DNA of 64,000 nt. Origin: CAYWYR01 sp964462685. GTDB taxonomy: Bacteria > Bacteroidota > Ignavibacteria > Kapaibacteriales > UBA2268. Positions 9,703 to 18,366 of this stretch are shown here, piece by piece. The notes beneath the pieces were generated by a model. The model made no database searches and had not been told where the DNA came from. It worked only from the letters and a program-made list of their open reading frames with translations. The DNA lies in the NCBI GenBank assembly GCA_964462685.1, contig CAYWYR010000008.1, positions 62,001 to 126,000 on the forward strand, given 5' to 3'. The translations under genes and the position numbers were made by a program. Within the stretch, counting starts at the first letter, position 1. Each line of letters starts with the position of its first letter.

Positions 9703-10986
9703 TTTATGGGCCAAAATTGGTAAAAAGTCCTCAACCATGTGAAAACTCCCGGTTATGATAATTGGTTTGTCATATTCAATAGCATATTTAAGTGCTTCAT
9801 GTTGGGAACTGGCAGTTTGATAAGGTGCGGTGTCTTTAATGCCAATTCGATTATAATATTCAATTAATTTATCTGTAGTCGCTGCTCTGGGGGTGTTTGG
9901 GCAGTAAAAAATAATATGCGATGCCGATACCGACAGAGATTTCAATACCGTCGGGATATCTTTATCAGCCATAATACCGAAAATATATACTGGTTTCTCA
10001 TCTTTGTATCTAAGTTTAAATTCTTGTATCAGATTTTCTATAGCGTCTACATTATGGGCTATATCTAAGTATATTTTTTTGCCCCTGTAAACTGTGGCCT
10101 GCATTCGACCAATATATCCAGTATTCTCAGATATTTTATCTATCCCGCTAATAAAATGATTTTCTTCCCAAGGGTGTTTCTCTCTGATTGATTGAAGAAC
10201 CGCATAAGCGAGGCCGATATTATCTTCCCCGCTTTTAATCGGCATATTTAATTCAGCTAAATTAAATAAAATACCATTGATTTTTATCTGGTATTCATAG
10301 CCGTCCTCATTTTGCATTAATAAAATATCGCAGATACCTTTGGTATTTATATAATCTGTATTAACTGAATCAGCTTTTTTTTCTATTACTTTTTTAGCTT
10401 TTCCATCAGCATAGGTAAATACTGGAATACCTTTTTTAATTATACCTGCTTTTTCTGAAGCGATTTTTTCAATCGTATCACCAAGATATTCTTGGTGATC
10501 AAAGCCGATATATGTAATACCACTTGCTATCGGTTTTACTACATTAGTACAGTCCCATCTGCCGCCCATACCCGTTTCTAAAATCGCTATATCAATATTT
10601 TGGCTCGCAAAATATTCAAACGCCAGTACTGTTGTAATCTCAAAAAAAGTAGCTCCTGTTTCTTCGGATTTATCTTTAAGCTGTTTATATATTTCAATAA
10701 TTTCGTTATCGGATATCTCTTTACCGTTTATTCTTATCCTTTCGTTAAATCTGAGAATATGTGGTGAAGTATATAATCCAACTTTATAGCCTGCTTCTTG
10801 CAGTGTTGATGCAATTATCGATACCGTTGCTCCTTTGCCGTTCGTGCCGGCTATATGCACTGAATCATATTTATCTTGAGGGCTGTCTAAATAATCGCAC
10901 AGCTCAACAGTCCTCTCAAGCCCAGGCTTGATATTGCCCCGCGGCTTGCTATAAAGGTCTTCTATTATAGCCTTATATGTATCCAC
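9700..10986 (-). CDS. folC: Bifunctional folylpolyglutamate/dihydrofolate synthase
   Basis: FolC adds glutamate to folates and, in bacteria, also joins dihydropteroate to glutamate, using ATP. The signature GTNGKG (47-52), followed by TSPHILRFNERI and LETGMGGRWD, is diagnostic of the Mur-ligase-like FolC family, and 428 residues is a normal length. I prefer the GTG at 10986, which has GGGAGGT three bases upstream; an in-frame ATG at 11004 lacks a Shine-Dalgarno sequence and sits against the terminator of the upstream gene. The third residue of the loop normally continues as GTNGKGS; here it is GTNGKGA, a conservative change. It is convergent with the M16 pair. Confidence 0.93.
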   Translation of the reverse strand: MDTYKAIIEDLYSKPRGNIKPGLERTVELCDYLDSPQDKYDSVHIAGTNGKGATVSIIASTLQEAGYKVGLYTSPHILRFNERIRINGKEISDNEIIEIYKQLKDKSEETGATFFEITTVLAFEYFASQNIDIAILETGMGGRWDCTNVVKPIASGITYIGFDHQEYLGDTIEKIASEKAGIIKKGIPVFTYADGKAKKVIEKKADSVNTDYINTKGICDILLMQNEDGYEYQIKINGILFNLAELNMPIKSGEDNIGLAYAVLQSIREKHPWEENHFISGIDKISENTGYIGRMQATVYRGKKIYLDIAHNVDAIENLIQEFKLRYKDEKPVYIFGIMADKDIPTVLKSLSVSASHIIFYCPNTPRAATTDKLIEYYNRIGIKDTAPYQTASSQHEALKYAIEYDKPIIITGSFHMVEDFLPILAHK

Positions 10987-11011
10987 AGTACCTCCCGATA
11001 ACATTTCTGCA

Positions 11012-11051
11012 AAAATAAAAAAGCCTGATCTAACTATTGTCGGATCAGGCT
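11012..11051 (-). terminator. Intrinsic terminator downstream of the CpxP-like gene
   Basis: A perfect 9-bp stem (AGCCTGATC at 11022-11030 with GATCAGGCT at 11043-11051) is followed on the minus strand by a T-rich tail. It separates the lipoprotein gene from folC downstream. Confidence 0.8.
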
Positions 11052-11075
11052 CAGATTATAATATTCAACTAAGTA

Positions 11076-11771
11076 TTACTTTTTTCTTTTTCTCATCTTA
11101 CGATCCCTTTTATCACTCTCAAAATTTTCTTTCTGGTTTGAGAGAAAAGCAGTCCACTTTTCAAGCTGCTCTGCATTTAGCAGCTCACCAAATGCCGTAT
11201 TATAGGCTTCAAGGCATTCTTCTCTTGGGTTGGTCTCCGGTTTCATTTCTTCAAGTTGAGACTTTACAATTTCTCTCAGCTCCGTAAATTCAACTTTCGC
11301 ATCCTCTCTCGATATAGCCTCAGCCCTTACTCTTTCTATAATATCAGAGCGAGTTGCCTTGGCAGAGTTAATGATGGCTTGTCTTTGTTCCCTTAGTGGC
11401 GCTGTTGCTTCTTCTATACAGTTTTTTAACTGCTCTTTTAGCTCCAAGTGTGATGCAATTTGCTGTTCAGTCAGTTCTAGTGCGTCAAATATTCCGCTGA
11501 ATTTTTTCCTCGGAACCGGTTTGCCGTCTTCGTCTGTCATTCTAGGTGTATCATTGTGAACGTAGTCACCTAATTCATCCCCAAGCTCTACATAATCAAT
11601 ATTATCTGGCATTATGATATCCATATCATAGTTTGCAAGTGCTGAATCTTCACCACCGCCTCCTATATCTAAGGGGTTATCACCTTTTTTATCACATGCG
11701 ATAATAACTATTGACATTATTACAGCAATTGCATACAAGAAAATTTTTTTTGGGTTCTGTAGCATTTTCAT
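11076..11771 (-). CDS. CpxP/Spy-like lipoprotein with LTxxQ motif
   Basis: The 231-residue product has a lipoprotein signal peptide with lipobox IIAC (Cys26). The central part carries LELTEQQIASHLELKEQL (from about 98), the LTxxQ motif of the periplasmic Spy/CpxP group, followed by long charged helices and a very basic end (RKMRKRKK). Spy and CpxP bind unfolded proteins or sense envelope stress; by analogy this is a lipid-anchored envelope chaperone or sensor, which is inference. The start ATG follows GGAGA at a normal distance. It has its own terminator downstream. Confidence 0.75.
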   Translation of the reverse strand: MKMLQNPKKIFLYAIAVIMSIVIIACDKKGDNPLDIGGGGEDSALANYDMDIIMPDNIDYVELGDELGDYVHNDTPRMTDEDGKPVPRKKFSGIFDALELTEQQIASHLELKEQLKNCIEEATAPLREQRQAIINSAKATRSDIIERVRAEAISREDAKVEFTELREIVKSQLEEMKPETNPREECLEAYNTAFGELLNAEQLEKWTAFLSNQKENFESDKRDRKMRKRKK

Positions 11772-11961
11772 TTCTAATCTCCATTATTTACTGTTTATTT
11801 TTTAAAGGCCTTCTGAATGGATATACACCTCACTAATAAATGTGTTAGATTATTATGAAAATTTTTTTCGAGTATGATGCAACGGAATTGAGGGTTCTTT
11901 GTATTTCTTAGCAGATGATCGATCTACAATAACTTATTCTTACTTATTCGGAGATATTATT

Positions 11962-14097
11962 ATGAAAACAGTTACACTGTTCAAATCTAAGCTACTGTTG
12001 CTTATAGTGGCAATGATCGCTTTAGTCTCATGCGAGAAAACCAATGATACCGGTGACCGGAGCGGCCCAATCGATATTGACCGCCCAATAGCCGGCGAAG
12101 CGACTATTATCGGTATCGTTACCGATACAAATGGAGACCCAATGGCGGGAGTCAACGTTTCTTGTGGCAACGCCACGGGAGTAACTAACGCTAAAGGCCG
12201 CTTCCAATTAGATGATGCCCCTGAGGGTAACGGCATGCCAGTCAACTTTATGCTTGACGGGTATATGACAACACAGAAAAAAGTAGATTCCAAAAAGGAC
12301 TCAGAAAGACTTGTTTTCGCTACTATGACCCCCGAGGGTAAGGTAACTATGATCGATGCAGCCACTGGCGGTACAGCCGATCATGCCGGTATGACAGTTG
12401 AGTTTCCAGCGAATGCTTTTGTAAACTCTGACGGTTCAGCATTCACTGGTGAAGCAGAGGTATCGGTTACTTTCGTACCGATAACAACGGGCGAGTTTAC
12501 GAATGTTTTCCCAGGTGATTTTTCTGGTATCAGAGAGGATGGTTCAGAGGCTTTTGTTGAGTCTTTCGGCTTTTCGGATATAAACATAACAGCTGGAAAC
12601 GAAGAGCTAGAGCTTGCACCAGGCGTATTAGCTACATTGACGTATCCGGTTTCCGACGCTCAGAAAGCGGACGCACCTGCTACCATTCCCCTATGGTATT
12701 ACGATTTTGACAGGGCGGAATGGATAGAAGAAGGTGCAGCGACTCTAAACGGTGATATTTATACGGGCCAAGTATCGCACTTCACGCCATGGAATGTTGA
12801 TAAACCTATCGAAGTTGCCGACCTGAGAGGCCGCGTAGTTGACGGCGAAGGTAATCCACTTGAGAACGCTTATGTAAGGGTTGTCGCTCAAGGTACGATC
12901 GGTTGGGTTTTCACTGCTTATTCAGATGAAAACGGCGAGTTCACTACAAAAGCAGAAGCTAATCAATCGGTTAAGGCCAGAGCATTTTTTAATGCTGTTG
13001 AATCTCAGGAAGAGATGGCTTCAATTGGCGCAGAAGGCTCCAGCAACACTATAGCTGATCTTATTATCGATATTTCAGCACTGCTTCCGGGCTGGGAAGC
13101 TGTAGATGTTGGTGAGGATGGCTCATTTACAGACGTTTTCTTCTTGGATTGTAATACTGGATGGGCGATAGAAACATTCGGTTATGACTCAACAGAAACC
13201 CCCACTTTGAATATATATAAAACGACTGACGGTGGTAAAAACTGGACTAGCACAGATATAAATGGAAGCTGGTCTAATTACTCTGTCAGAAAATCTATGA
13301 TAAAGTTCAAGAATGCTGATTTTGGCGTTGCTCTATCAGGAGTGGGATCATTTTATACAGAAGATGGTGGCGATACTTGGACAGATTTTATTAGCACTAC
13401 AGATCATAAAATATCAGATGCGGATAATATCATATTCGGTGACGGTAATACCGTTTCGATTATCGGCAGTAAAGGAGTATCCACTACAACGGATCTCGGG
13501 CAAACTGTTACCACCACAGATATAGCCTCTATATTTGATACACAGGATTACAAGATGTTCTTGAAATCTCACCTTGTCAGTGATAACGAGTACTATATCT
13601 TTGCATCAAACAGCCCTAAGTATGAAGGTGTAAACGATTATACGATAGCAAGAACAACCGATGGCGGTACTAGCTGGACATCTGAGGAAATCATGGGTGC
13701 TCCGTTCAAAATGTATCCTAATCGGTATTCTGGAACATTTAGAGAACAATCAGGAGTAACACCACTGTTTTCTTTAAATGCTGATAAACATTATTCTATT
13801 GGTGGAAACAGCTTCTATACTTCGTTAGATGAAATGAGTAGCTGGAACAATCTTTCTACTACAGCTCCAAGTTTTGCATCTACCTTATTCATGTTAGATG
13901 AAAACAAAATATATGTAGGTACAGATATGGGAGGTTTGTTCGTAACCAGAGACGGCGGCCAGACTTGGGAACAATACCTGAACGCAAGCGGCGCAGCTAT
14001 CCTGGATATCCACATGTGTGATGGCGAGAACGGCGTTGCCGTTGGTGCGAGCGGTACTATATTGAGACTATCTAAAGCAGAATGGCTCGACCTATAA
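11962..14097 (+). CDS. Lipoprotein with carboxypeptidase-regulatory-like domains and Asp-box propeller
   Basis: I place the start at the ATG at 11962, which follows GGAGAT and gives a lipoprotein signal peptide with lipobox LVSC (Cys24); an in-frame ATG 21 codons upstream would spoil it. The 711-residue protein has a carboxypeptidase-regulatory-like beta-sandwich (about 50-110, VTDTNGDPMAGVNVSC), a middle part, a second such domain (about 290-350, VVDGEGNPLENAYV) and a C-terminal beta-propeller marked by Asp-boxes TTDGGKNWTS, TEDGGDTWTD, TTDGGTSWTS and TRDGGQTWEQ. It should sit on the outer membrane or cell surface. The next gene is a paralog, so they arose by tandem duplication. The ligand is unknown. 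Confidence 0.8.
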   Translation: MKTVTLFKSKLLLLIVAMIALVSCEKTNDTGDRSGPIDIDRPIAGEATIIGIVTDTNGDPMAGVNVSCGNATGVTNAKGRFQLDDAPEGNGMPVNFMLDGYMTTQKKVDSKKDSERLVFATMTPEGKVTMIDAATGGTADHAGMTVEFPANAFVNSDGSAFTGEAEVSVTFVPITTGEFTNVFPGDFSGIREDGSEAFVESFGFSDINITAGNEELELAPGVLATLTYPVSDAQKADAPATIPLWYYDFDRAEWIEEGAATLNGDIYTGQVSHFTPWNVDKPIEVADLRGRVVDGEGNPLENAYVRVVAQGTIGWVFTAYSDENGEFTTKAEANQSVKARAFFNAVESQEEMASIGAEGSSNTIADLIIDISALLPGWEAVDVGEDGSFTDVFFLDCNTGWAIETFGYDSTETPTLNIYKTTDGGKNWTSTDINGSWSNYSVRKSMIKFKNADFGVALSGVGSFYTEDGGDTWTDFISTTDHKISDADNIIFGDGNTVSIIGSKGVSTTTDLGQTVTTTDIASIFDTQDYKMFLKSHLVSDNEYYIFASNSPKYEGVNDYTIARTTDGGTSWTSEEIMGAPFKMYPNRYSGTFREQSGVTPLFSLNADKHYSIGGNSFYTSLDEMSSWNNLSTTAPSFASTLFMLDENKIYVGTDMGGLFVTRDGGQTWEQYLNASGAAILDIHMCDGENGVAVGASGTILRLSKAEWLDL

Positions 14098-14131
14098 TCG
14101 CTAATAGCAACTACTTATCATATCATAATAG

Positions 14132-14160
14132 CCTCAGTTTAACAGCTGAGGTTTTTTTTT
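14132..14160 (+). terminator. Intrinsic terminator
   Basis: CCTCAG (14132-14137) pairs with CTGAGG (14146-14151), followed by nine T residues. It ends the first lipoprotein gene, so the paralog downstream is transcribed separately. Confidence 0.85.
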
Positions 14161-14253
14161 ATCAAAAGTGTGACTTTTTTGCATCTTATTTGTCTATAGG
14201 GTTATATACAGTTAACTTATAACATATATCCAATAATAATATGGGGTTCTAAT

Positions 14254-16383
14254 ATGCAACGGCATTCTTGGTTTAATAAATTTTGGATGTTGGCGTTCGC
14301 AGCGTTTGCATTCGTATCATGTGAAAAAGTGGATACCCTTGACGATCCAGATGACGGCGACGGGCCGATAGATGTAGAGTCACCACTTGCAGGCGAATCC
14401 ACAATAATCGGAGTTGTATATGATATGGAAGGCAATCCGATGCCGGGCGTGAACGTATCGAGCGGCGCCTCATCCGGTGTTACCAATGCCAAAGGTCGCT
14501 TCCAACTGGACGGCGCCCCGGAAGGCGAACATACGGCTGTTGATTTTGAGCTCGGCGGTTATATGTCCACTCAAAAAATCATCAACTCTACCAAGGATAC
14601 CGAAAGACTTATCTTTGCAACCATGAAACCTCTCGGCAAAGTAACTGTCATCGACGCAGCCGATGGCGGTGCCGCCGAACATGACGGGATGATAGCCGAG
14701 TTCGAGCCTAATTCCTTCGTTACCGAAAGCGGTGAGCCATATACTGGGGATGTTGATGTTTCAATAACTTTCGTACCTACATCTACTGATGAATTCATCA
14801 ATATATTCCCTGGCGACTTTGAAGGGATAAGGGAAGACGGCACTATATCAGCTGTGGAATCTTACGGTTTTGCAGATATAACAATTACAGGAGATGGTGA
14901 GGAGCTAAAACTAGCCAATGGTAAAACTGCGACTCTAAATTATCCTATTAATACTTCGCAGCAAGCCGAAGCCCCGCAGAGTATTCCGCTTTGGTACTAT
15001 GATTTTGATCAGGCAGCATGGATAGAAGAAGGTGCAGCAACCCGCACAGGCAATATGTATGAAGGCGAAGTCTCGCATTTCACGCCGTGGAACGTAGATA
15101 TACCAATCCCTCTTTCTACTTATAACGGTAGAGTGGTTGACGGCGACGGGAATCCAATCCCGAATGCTTTGGTAGAAGTAACTATCGAAGGTAGAAATAC
15201 TTGGGGCGGCACTACTTATGCAGATATTAATGGTAACTTTAGTGGTCGCGCGATAGCCGATAGAGAGATCCGTGCCGTGGCATGGCATCAGTCAATACAG
15301 TCACAAATCGAAATCTTAACTAGTGCTCCAGAAGCAGGCAACACAGTAATTCCTGATCTTGTTATTGATACCAAAGACTTACTACCAGGTATAGAAGCTG
15401 TTGATTTCAGTGCTATTGGTGATATCACGAGCACCTTCTTCTTGGATTGCGGTACTGGCTGGGCCGTAACTTCTCCAATGGAAAACACCGTGACCCAACC
15501 TAACCTATTTGTACTAAAAACAATAGACGGCGGTACCACATGGACTACCAATGGCCTTAATGGAGTTAAAAGAAGAGCTGGTAATAAGAGTACGATTAAG
15601 TTTAGAGACGAAAACTTCGGTGTGATTACATCATCTTACGGGGTATTTATTACTCAAGATGGTGGCGAAAACTGGGAACTTTCGGAAGGTGGAATGTGGG
15701 ATGGTAATATTTGGCGTAAACCACTTTACTATGAAACTGTATTTGGAGAAAATAACAGCATATATATCTACAATCCATTGGGTTCTCTCTTTTCATACGA
15801 TATGGGTGAAACTTGGGAAAGCGAGAATAATATTTCTGATGAAGAATTCCAGTATAATGTACGTACTCACACCTACGGTCAGCATATATGGATTTTTAAC
15901 GTCAATATTATGAATAATAATACATTAAACGAATTTAGAATATATTATTCTTCGAACAAAGGAAAATCATGGTATGAGAAAAATGTTAATTATCCTTTTG
16001 CTATGAATTATATATCAGGATTACCGGTGTCTTCAGAATCTAATCCACCATTCTTCTCCTTAGATGAGAATACGCATTACGCTTGTGCAGAAGGTAAAAT
16101 CTATAAATCAACCGATAATTTCTCTACTTGGGAGGAAGTATCAAATTCAGCACCAGTAGGTACAACCGCTTTATTTGTACTTAATGAGTCGCATTTTGCC
16201 ATCGGTACCAAATCAGGTGGTATATTTACGACAATTAATGCAGGTAGTACGTGGCAGCAATACAACAACCCCAAAGGGACGAGAATATATGATCTCTTCT
16301 TCTGTGATATAAACAACGGTATCGCAACCGGTGGCGAAGGTTCAATATTACAACTAAAGAAAAGAGGCTGGCTGGATCTATAA
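14254..16383 (+). CDS. Lipoprotein paralog with regulatory-like domains and Asp-box propeller
   Basis: This 709-residue protein copies the domain order of its neighbour: lipobox FVSC (Cys23), then VVYDMEGNPMPGVNVSSG, a middle domain containing PLWYYDFDQAAWIEEGAATR (nearly the same in the neighbour), a second regulatory-like domain and a propeller with TIDGGTTWTT and TQDGGENWEL. The N-terminal halves are far more alike than the propellers, and the propeller here has fewer clean Asp-boxes, so the binding part has diverged. Both genes have their own terminators. A surface-exposed sensing or adhesion role is inferred only from architecture. Confidence 0.8.
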   Translation: MQRHSWFNKFWMLAFAAFAFVSCEKVDTLDDPDDGDGPIDVESPLAGESTIIGVVYDMEGNPMPGVNVSSGASSGVTNAKGRFQLDGAPEGEHTAVDFELGGYMSTQKIINSTKDTERLIFATMKPLGKVTVIDAADGGAAEHDGMIAEFEPNSFVTESGEPYTGDVDVSITFVPTSTDEFINIFPGDFEGIREDGTISAVESYGFADITITGDGEELKLANGKTATLNYPINTSQQAEAPQSIPLWYYDFDQAAWIEEGAATRTGNMYEGEVSHFTPWNVDIPIPLSTYNGRVVDGDGNPIPNALVEVTIEGRNTWGGTTYADINGNFSGRAIADREIRAVAWHQSIQSQIEILTSAPEAGNTVIPDLVIDTKDLLPGIEAVDFSAIGDITSTFFLDCGTGWAVTSPMENTVTQPNLFVLKTIDGGTTWTTNGLNGVKRRAGNKSTIKFRDENFGVITSSYGVFITQDGGENWELSEGGMWDGNIWRKPLYYETVFGENNSIYIYNPLGSLFSYDMGETWESENNISDEEFQYNVRTHTYGQHIWIFNVNIMNNNTLNEFRIYYSSNKGKSWYEKNVNYPFAMNYISGLPVSSESNPPFFSLDENTHYACAEGKIYKSTDNFSTWEEVSNSAPVGTTALFVLNESHFAIGTKSGGIFTTINAGSTWQQYNNPKGTRIYDLFFCDINNGIATGGEGSILQLKKRGWLDL

Positions 16384-16414
16384 TATCCCGCCGACCTTGT
16401 TTATGATACACGAG

Positions 16415-16443
16415 AAGCCTTGGCATTAGCCGGGGCTTTTTTT
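16415..16443 (+). terminator. Intrinsic terminator
   Basis: A 10-bp stem (16415-16424 with 16429-16438, loop ATTA, two G-T pairs) is followed by seven T residues. It ends the second lipoprotein gene and abuts the stop codon of the convergent restriction gene. Confidence 0.8.
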
Positions 16444-17191
16444 ATTGGATACTGAAAATCTCTGCTGGATCCATTTTAAACTGTAGCATGCATGCGGTAG
16501 GCCTGCCACCATCTCCCCCTTTCCTTTGAACGGTTATCGTGCCTATTTTGATGTTTCCTCTGGGGGTTGTTGAGACCTTTCCATTACCATAATGATTGAT
16601 GCATATATTCATTGGAAGCAATTTCCAGTTGGCATTCTTATCAAACTTCTGAGCTACCAACATCCATTCAGCCGCAAACTGCCCGCGCCCTTTGAGTATA
16701 TCACATACTATAAGCGTTTTATATTCATTCAGCCATTTTATAATAAATGATTGTTCTTCTTTTGTAAACTCATCAAAAAACATTCTCCTTTTATCTCTTG
16801 GCTTTTCTACATCAGGAGCTATCTCTCCACAGTATCTCTTTAATATGTTCATGGCTTTCTTAGGCATATTCCAATACTCCGCATAATCATCTACCCAGCG
16901 TTTATCGATCTGATTATACCCTTTAGCTTGGCTCACTAATTTGACCTGGATATTCTGAACGTCCAATGCATCTACAAGAATTATATTTATATGGACTTGC
17001 ACATCAGTTTTACCATATCTAACTACCACTGCGTTTATTTTAGATATCTTATCAAGATCATACCCCATTATCTGTAGCCATTTCTTTGCATCAATATCTT
17101 GCTGCCAATCATTGAATTTATCTACTATGTCCAGTTCGTTTCGAAAACCACCTTTAGCGGTATTTGAACCCAGTAATTGCTTTTTATTCAC
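16442..17191 (-). CDS. Type II restriction endonuclease, HinP1I-like
   Basis: The 249-residue protein resembles what I recall of R.HinP1I, which cuts G^CGC, over its full length: NIQVKLVS, FNQIDKRW, KDKRRMF-like DKRRMFFDEF, GRGQFAAEWMLVAQK and QRKGGDGGRPTA. A catalytic set Asp63 (GKTDVQV), Gln82 and Lys84 (IQVK) fits the PD-(D/E)xK variant with Gln that HinP1I uses. It overlaps the stop of the methyltransferase gene by 8 bp, so the two are coupled with the methylase first, which helps protect the host. The match is from memory of the family; the cut site needs a test. Confidence 0.88.
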   Translation of the reverse strand: MNKKQLLGSNTAKGGFRNELDIVDKFNDWQQDIDAKKWLQIMGYDLDKISKINAVVVRYGKTDVQVHINIILVDALDVQNIQVKLVSQAKGYNQIDKRWVDDYAEYWNMPKKAMNILKRYCGEIAPDVEKPRDKRRMFFDEFTKEEQSFIIKWLNEYKTLIVCDILKGRGQFAAEWMLVAQKFDKNANWKLLPMNICINHYGNGKVSTTPRGNIKIGTITVQRKGGDGGRPTACMLQFKMDPAEIFSIQ

Positions 17192-18191
17192 TTTTATCTA
17201 TTGCTTTGATGATTTCTATCAAAATATGTTGGAGCACATCTATCGATACGCTGTTACCAAATTGCTTATATGCTTCGTTGGTTCTACTGTGATATCTAAA
17301 TGATTCGGGAAAACCCTGAACTCTGGCACATTCTCTTGGGGAGAGTTTTCTTACTACACCGTTAGTTTTATATAAACCTGTTTTAGCACCCACTCCGCCT
17401 CCGTAAGCAGATAGAGTAATCGCATGGCCGATGGGGTGATAAATTCTTTCTCCCTGCCCCCCCTTATTTACAATCCCTACCTGAACGGGTCGGTTTGGCG
17501 GGGAAATCTGATTGAATATCACATCGTCTTCATTTATATTCTTATAGATATTGATATCGGGTCTTTCTATAACTTTTGCACCCTCTGGGTGGTCTTCCAA
17601 AATATCGTACAAGCTACTTTTTGATATCTCACTTGGGAACTTAAAACTGATATCGGAATATTTATCTACTCTAAATGCTACGATATATACTCTTTCCCTA
17701 TTCTGCGGTAGGCCGAAATCGCTCGTATTCAATACCTTATAATACACTTTGTACCCTAACTGGCTGAGTGTGCTGAGTACGGTTTCGAGAGTATTGCCAT
17801 TATCATGTCTGACAAAGTTTTTTACATTTTCTAGGAATAATATTGAGGGCAGGTGAAGTGATGTGATTCTGGCTATATCAAAAAACAAGGTACCCCTGGT
17901 ATCCTCAAACCCCTTTCTATTGCCTGATATGGAGAAAGCCTGGCATGGAAAACCGCCGCAGAGAATATCGTGTTGCGGTATTTCAGCTGCACTGATTTGG
18001 GTAATATCACCTGCTGGCTGAAGCCTGTGATTCTCATAATATATCTGAGCTGAGTTTTTGTCGATATCAGACGCAAAAACACATTCGGCACCGAATGATC
18101 TAAGAGCATAGTGGAATCCTCCGATCCCCGCAAAAAGATCAATAAATTTCAATCCTTTTAATTTTTCACTATTCTCTAAAGTATCAATCAA
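17184..18191 (-). CDS. DNA (cytosine-5) methyltransferase, HhaI-like
   Basis: This 335-residue enzyme would methylate cytosine at C5 using SAM. It has the ordered C5-methylase motifs: FIDLFAGIGGF (I), GGFPCQAFSISG (IV, catalytic Cys83), LENVKNF (VI), QNRERVYIVAF (VIII), the target-recognition region, and RECARVQGFPESF with QFGNSV (IX-X). Similarity to M.HhaI is high in the shared segments (GDITQ, HDILC, SAYGGG), so the recognition site is probably GCGC, in agreement with the partner endonuclease. It is divergent from metG and sits in a region of ordinary composition, although such pairs often move horizontally. Confidence 0.95.
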   Translation of the reverse strand: MIDTLENSEKLKGLKFIDLFAGIGGFHYALRSFGAECVFASDIDKNSAQIYYENHRLQPAGDITQISAAEIPQHDILCGGFPCQAFSISGNRKGFEDTRGTLFFDIARITSLHLPSILFLENVKNFVRHDNGNTLETVLSTLSQLGYKVYYKVLNTSDFGLPQNRERVYIVAFRVDKYSDISFKFPSEISKSSLYDILEDHPEGAKVIERPDINIYKNINEDDVIFNQISPPNRPVQVGIVNKGGQGERIYHPIGHAITLSAYGGGVGAKTGLYKTNGVVRKLSPRECARVQGFPESFRYHSRTNEAYKQFGNSVSIDVLQHILIEIIKAIDKSE

Positions 18192-18325
18192 TATGGCTCA
18201 CAACTGTAAATTTGTCTCGAATAAAAAGCATACGATAATAATGTGATTACTGTAACAAAGCTTCAAATTCTTTTACTCAATATTATAGTATCCAACTCCG
18301 TTCTCGCTACTTCATACTCTATTCG

Positions 18326-18333
18326 TATTTTTG
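18326..18333 (+). promoter_or_regulatory. Candidate -7 box for metG
   Basis: TATTTTTG matches the Bacteroidota -7 consensus TAnnTTTG, 33 bp before the metG start. I see no convincing TTG at the -33 spacing. Confidence 0.35.
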
Positions 18334-18366
18334 TAACTTAAGATCCTACAATATAACCTACACTCC

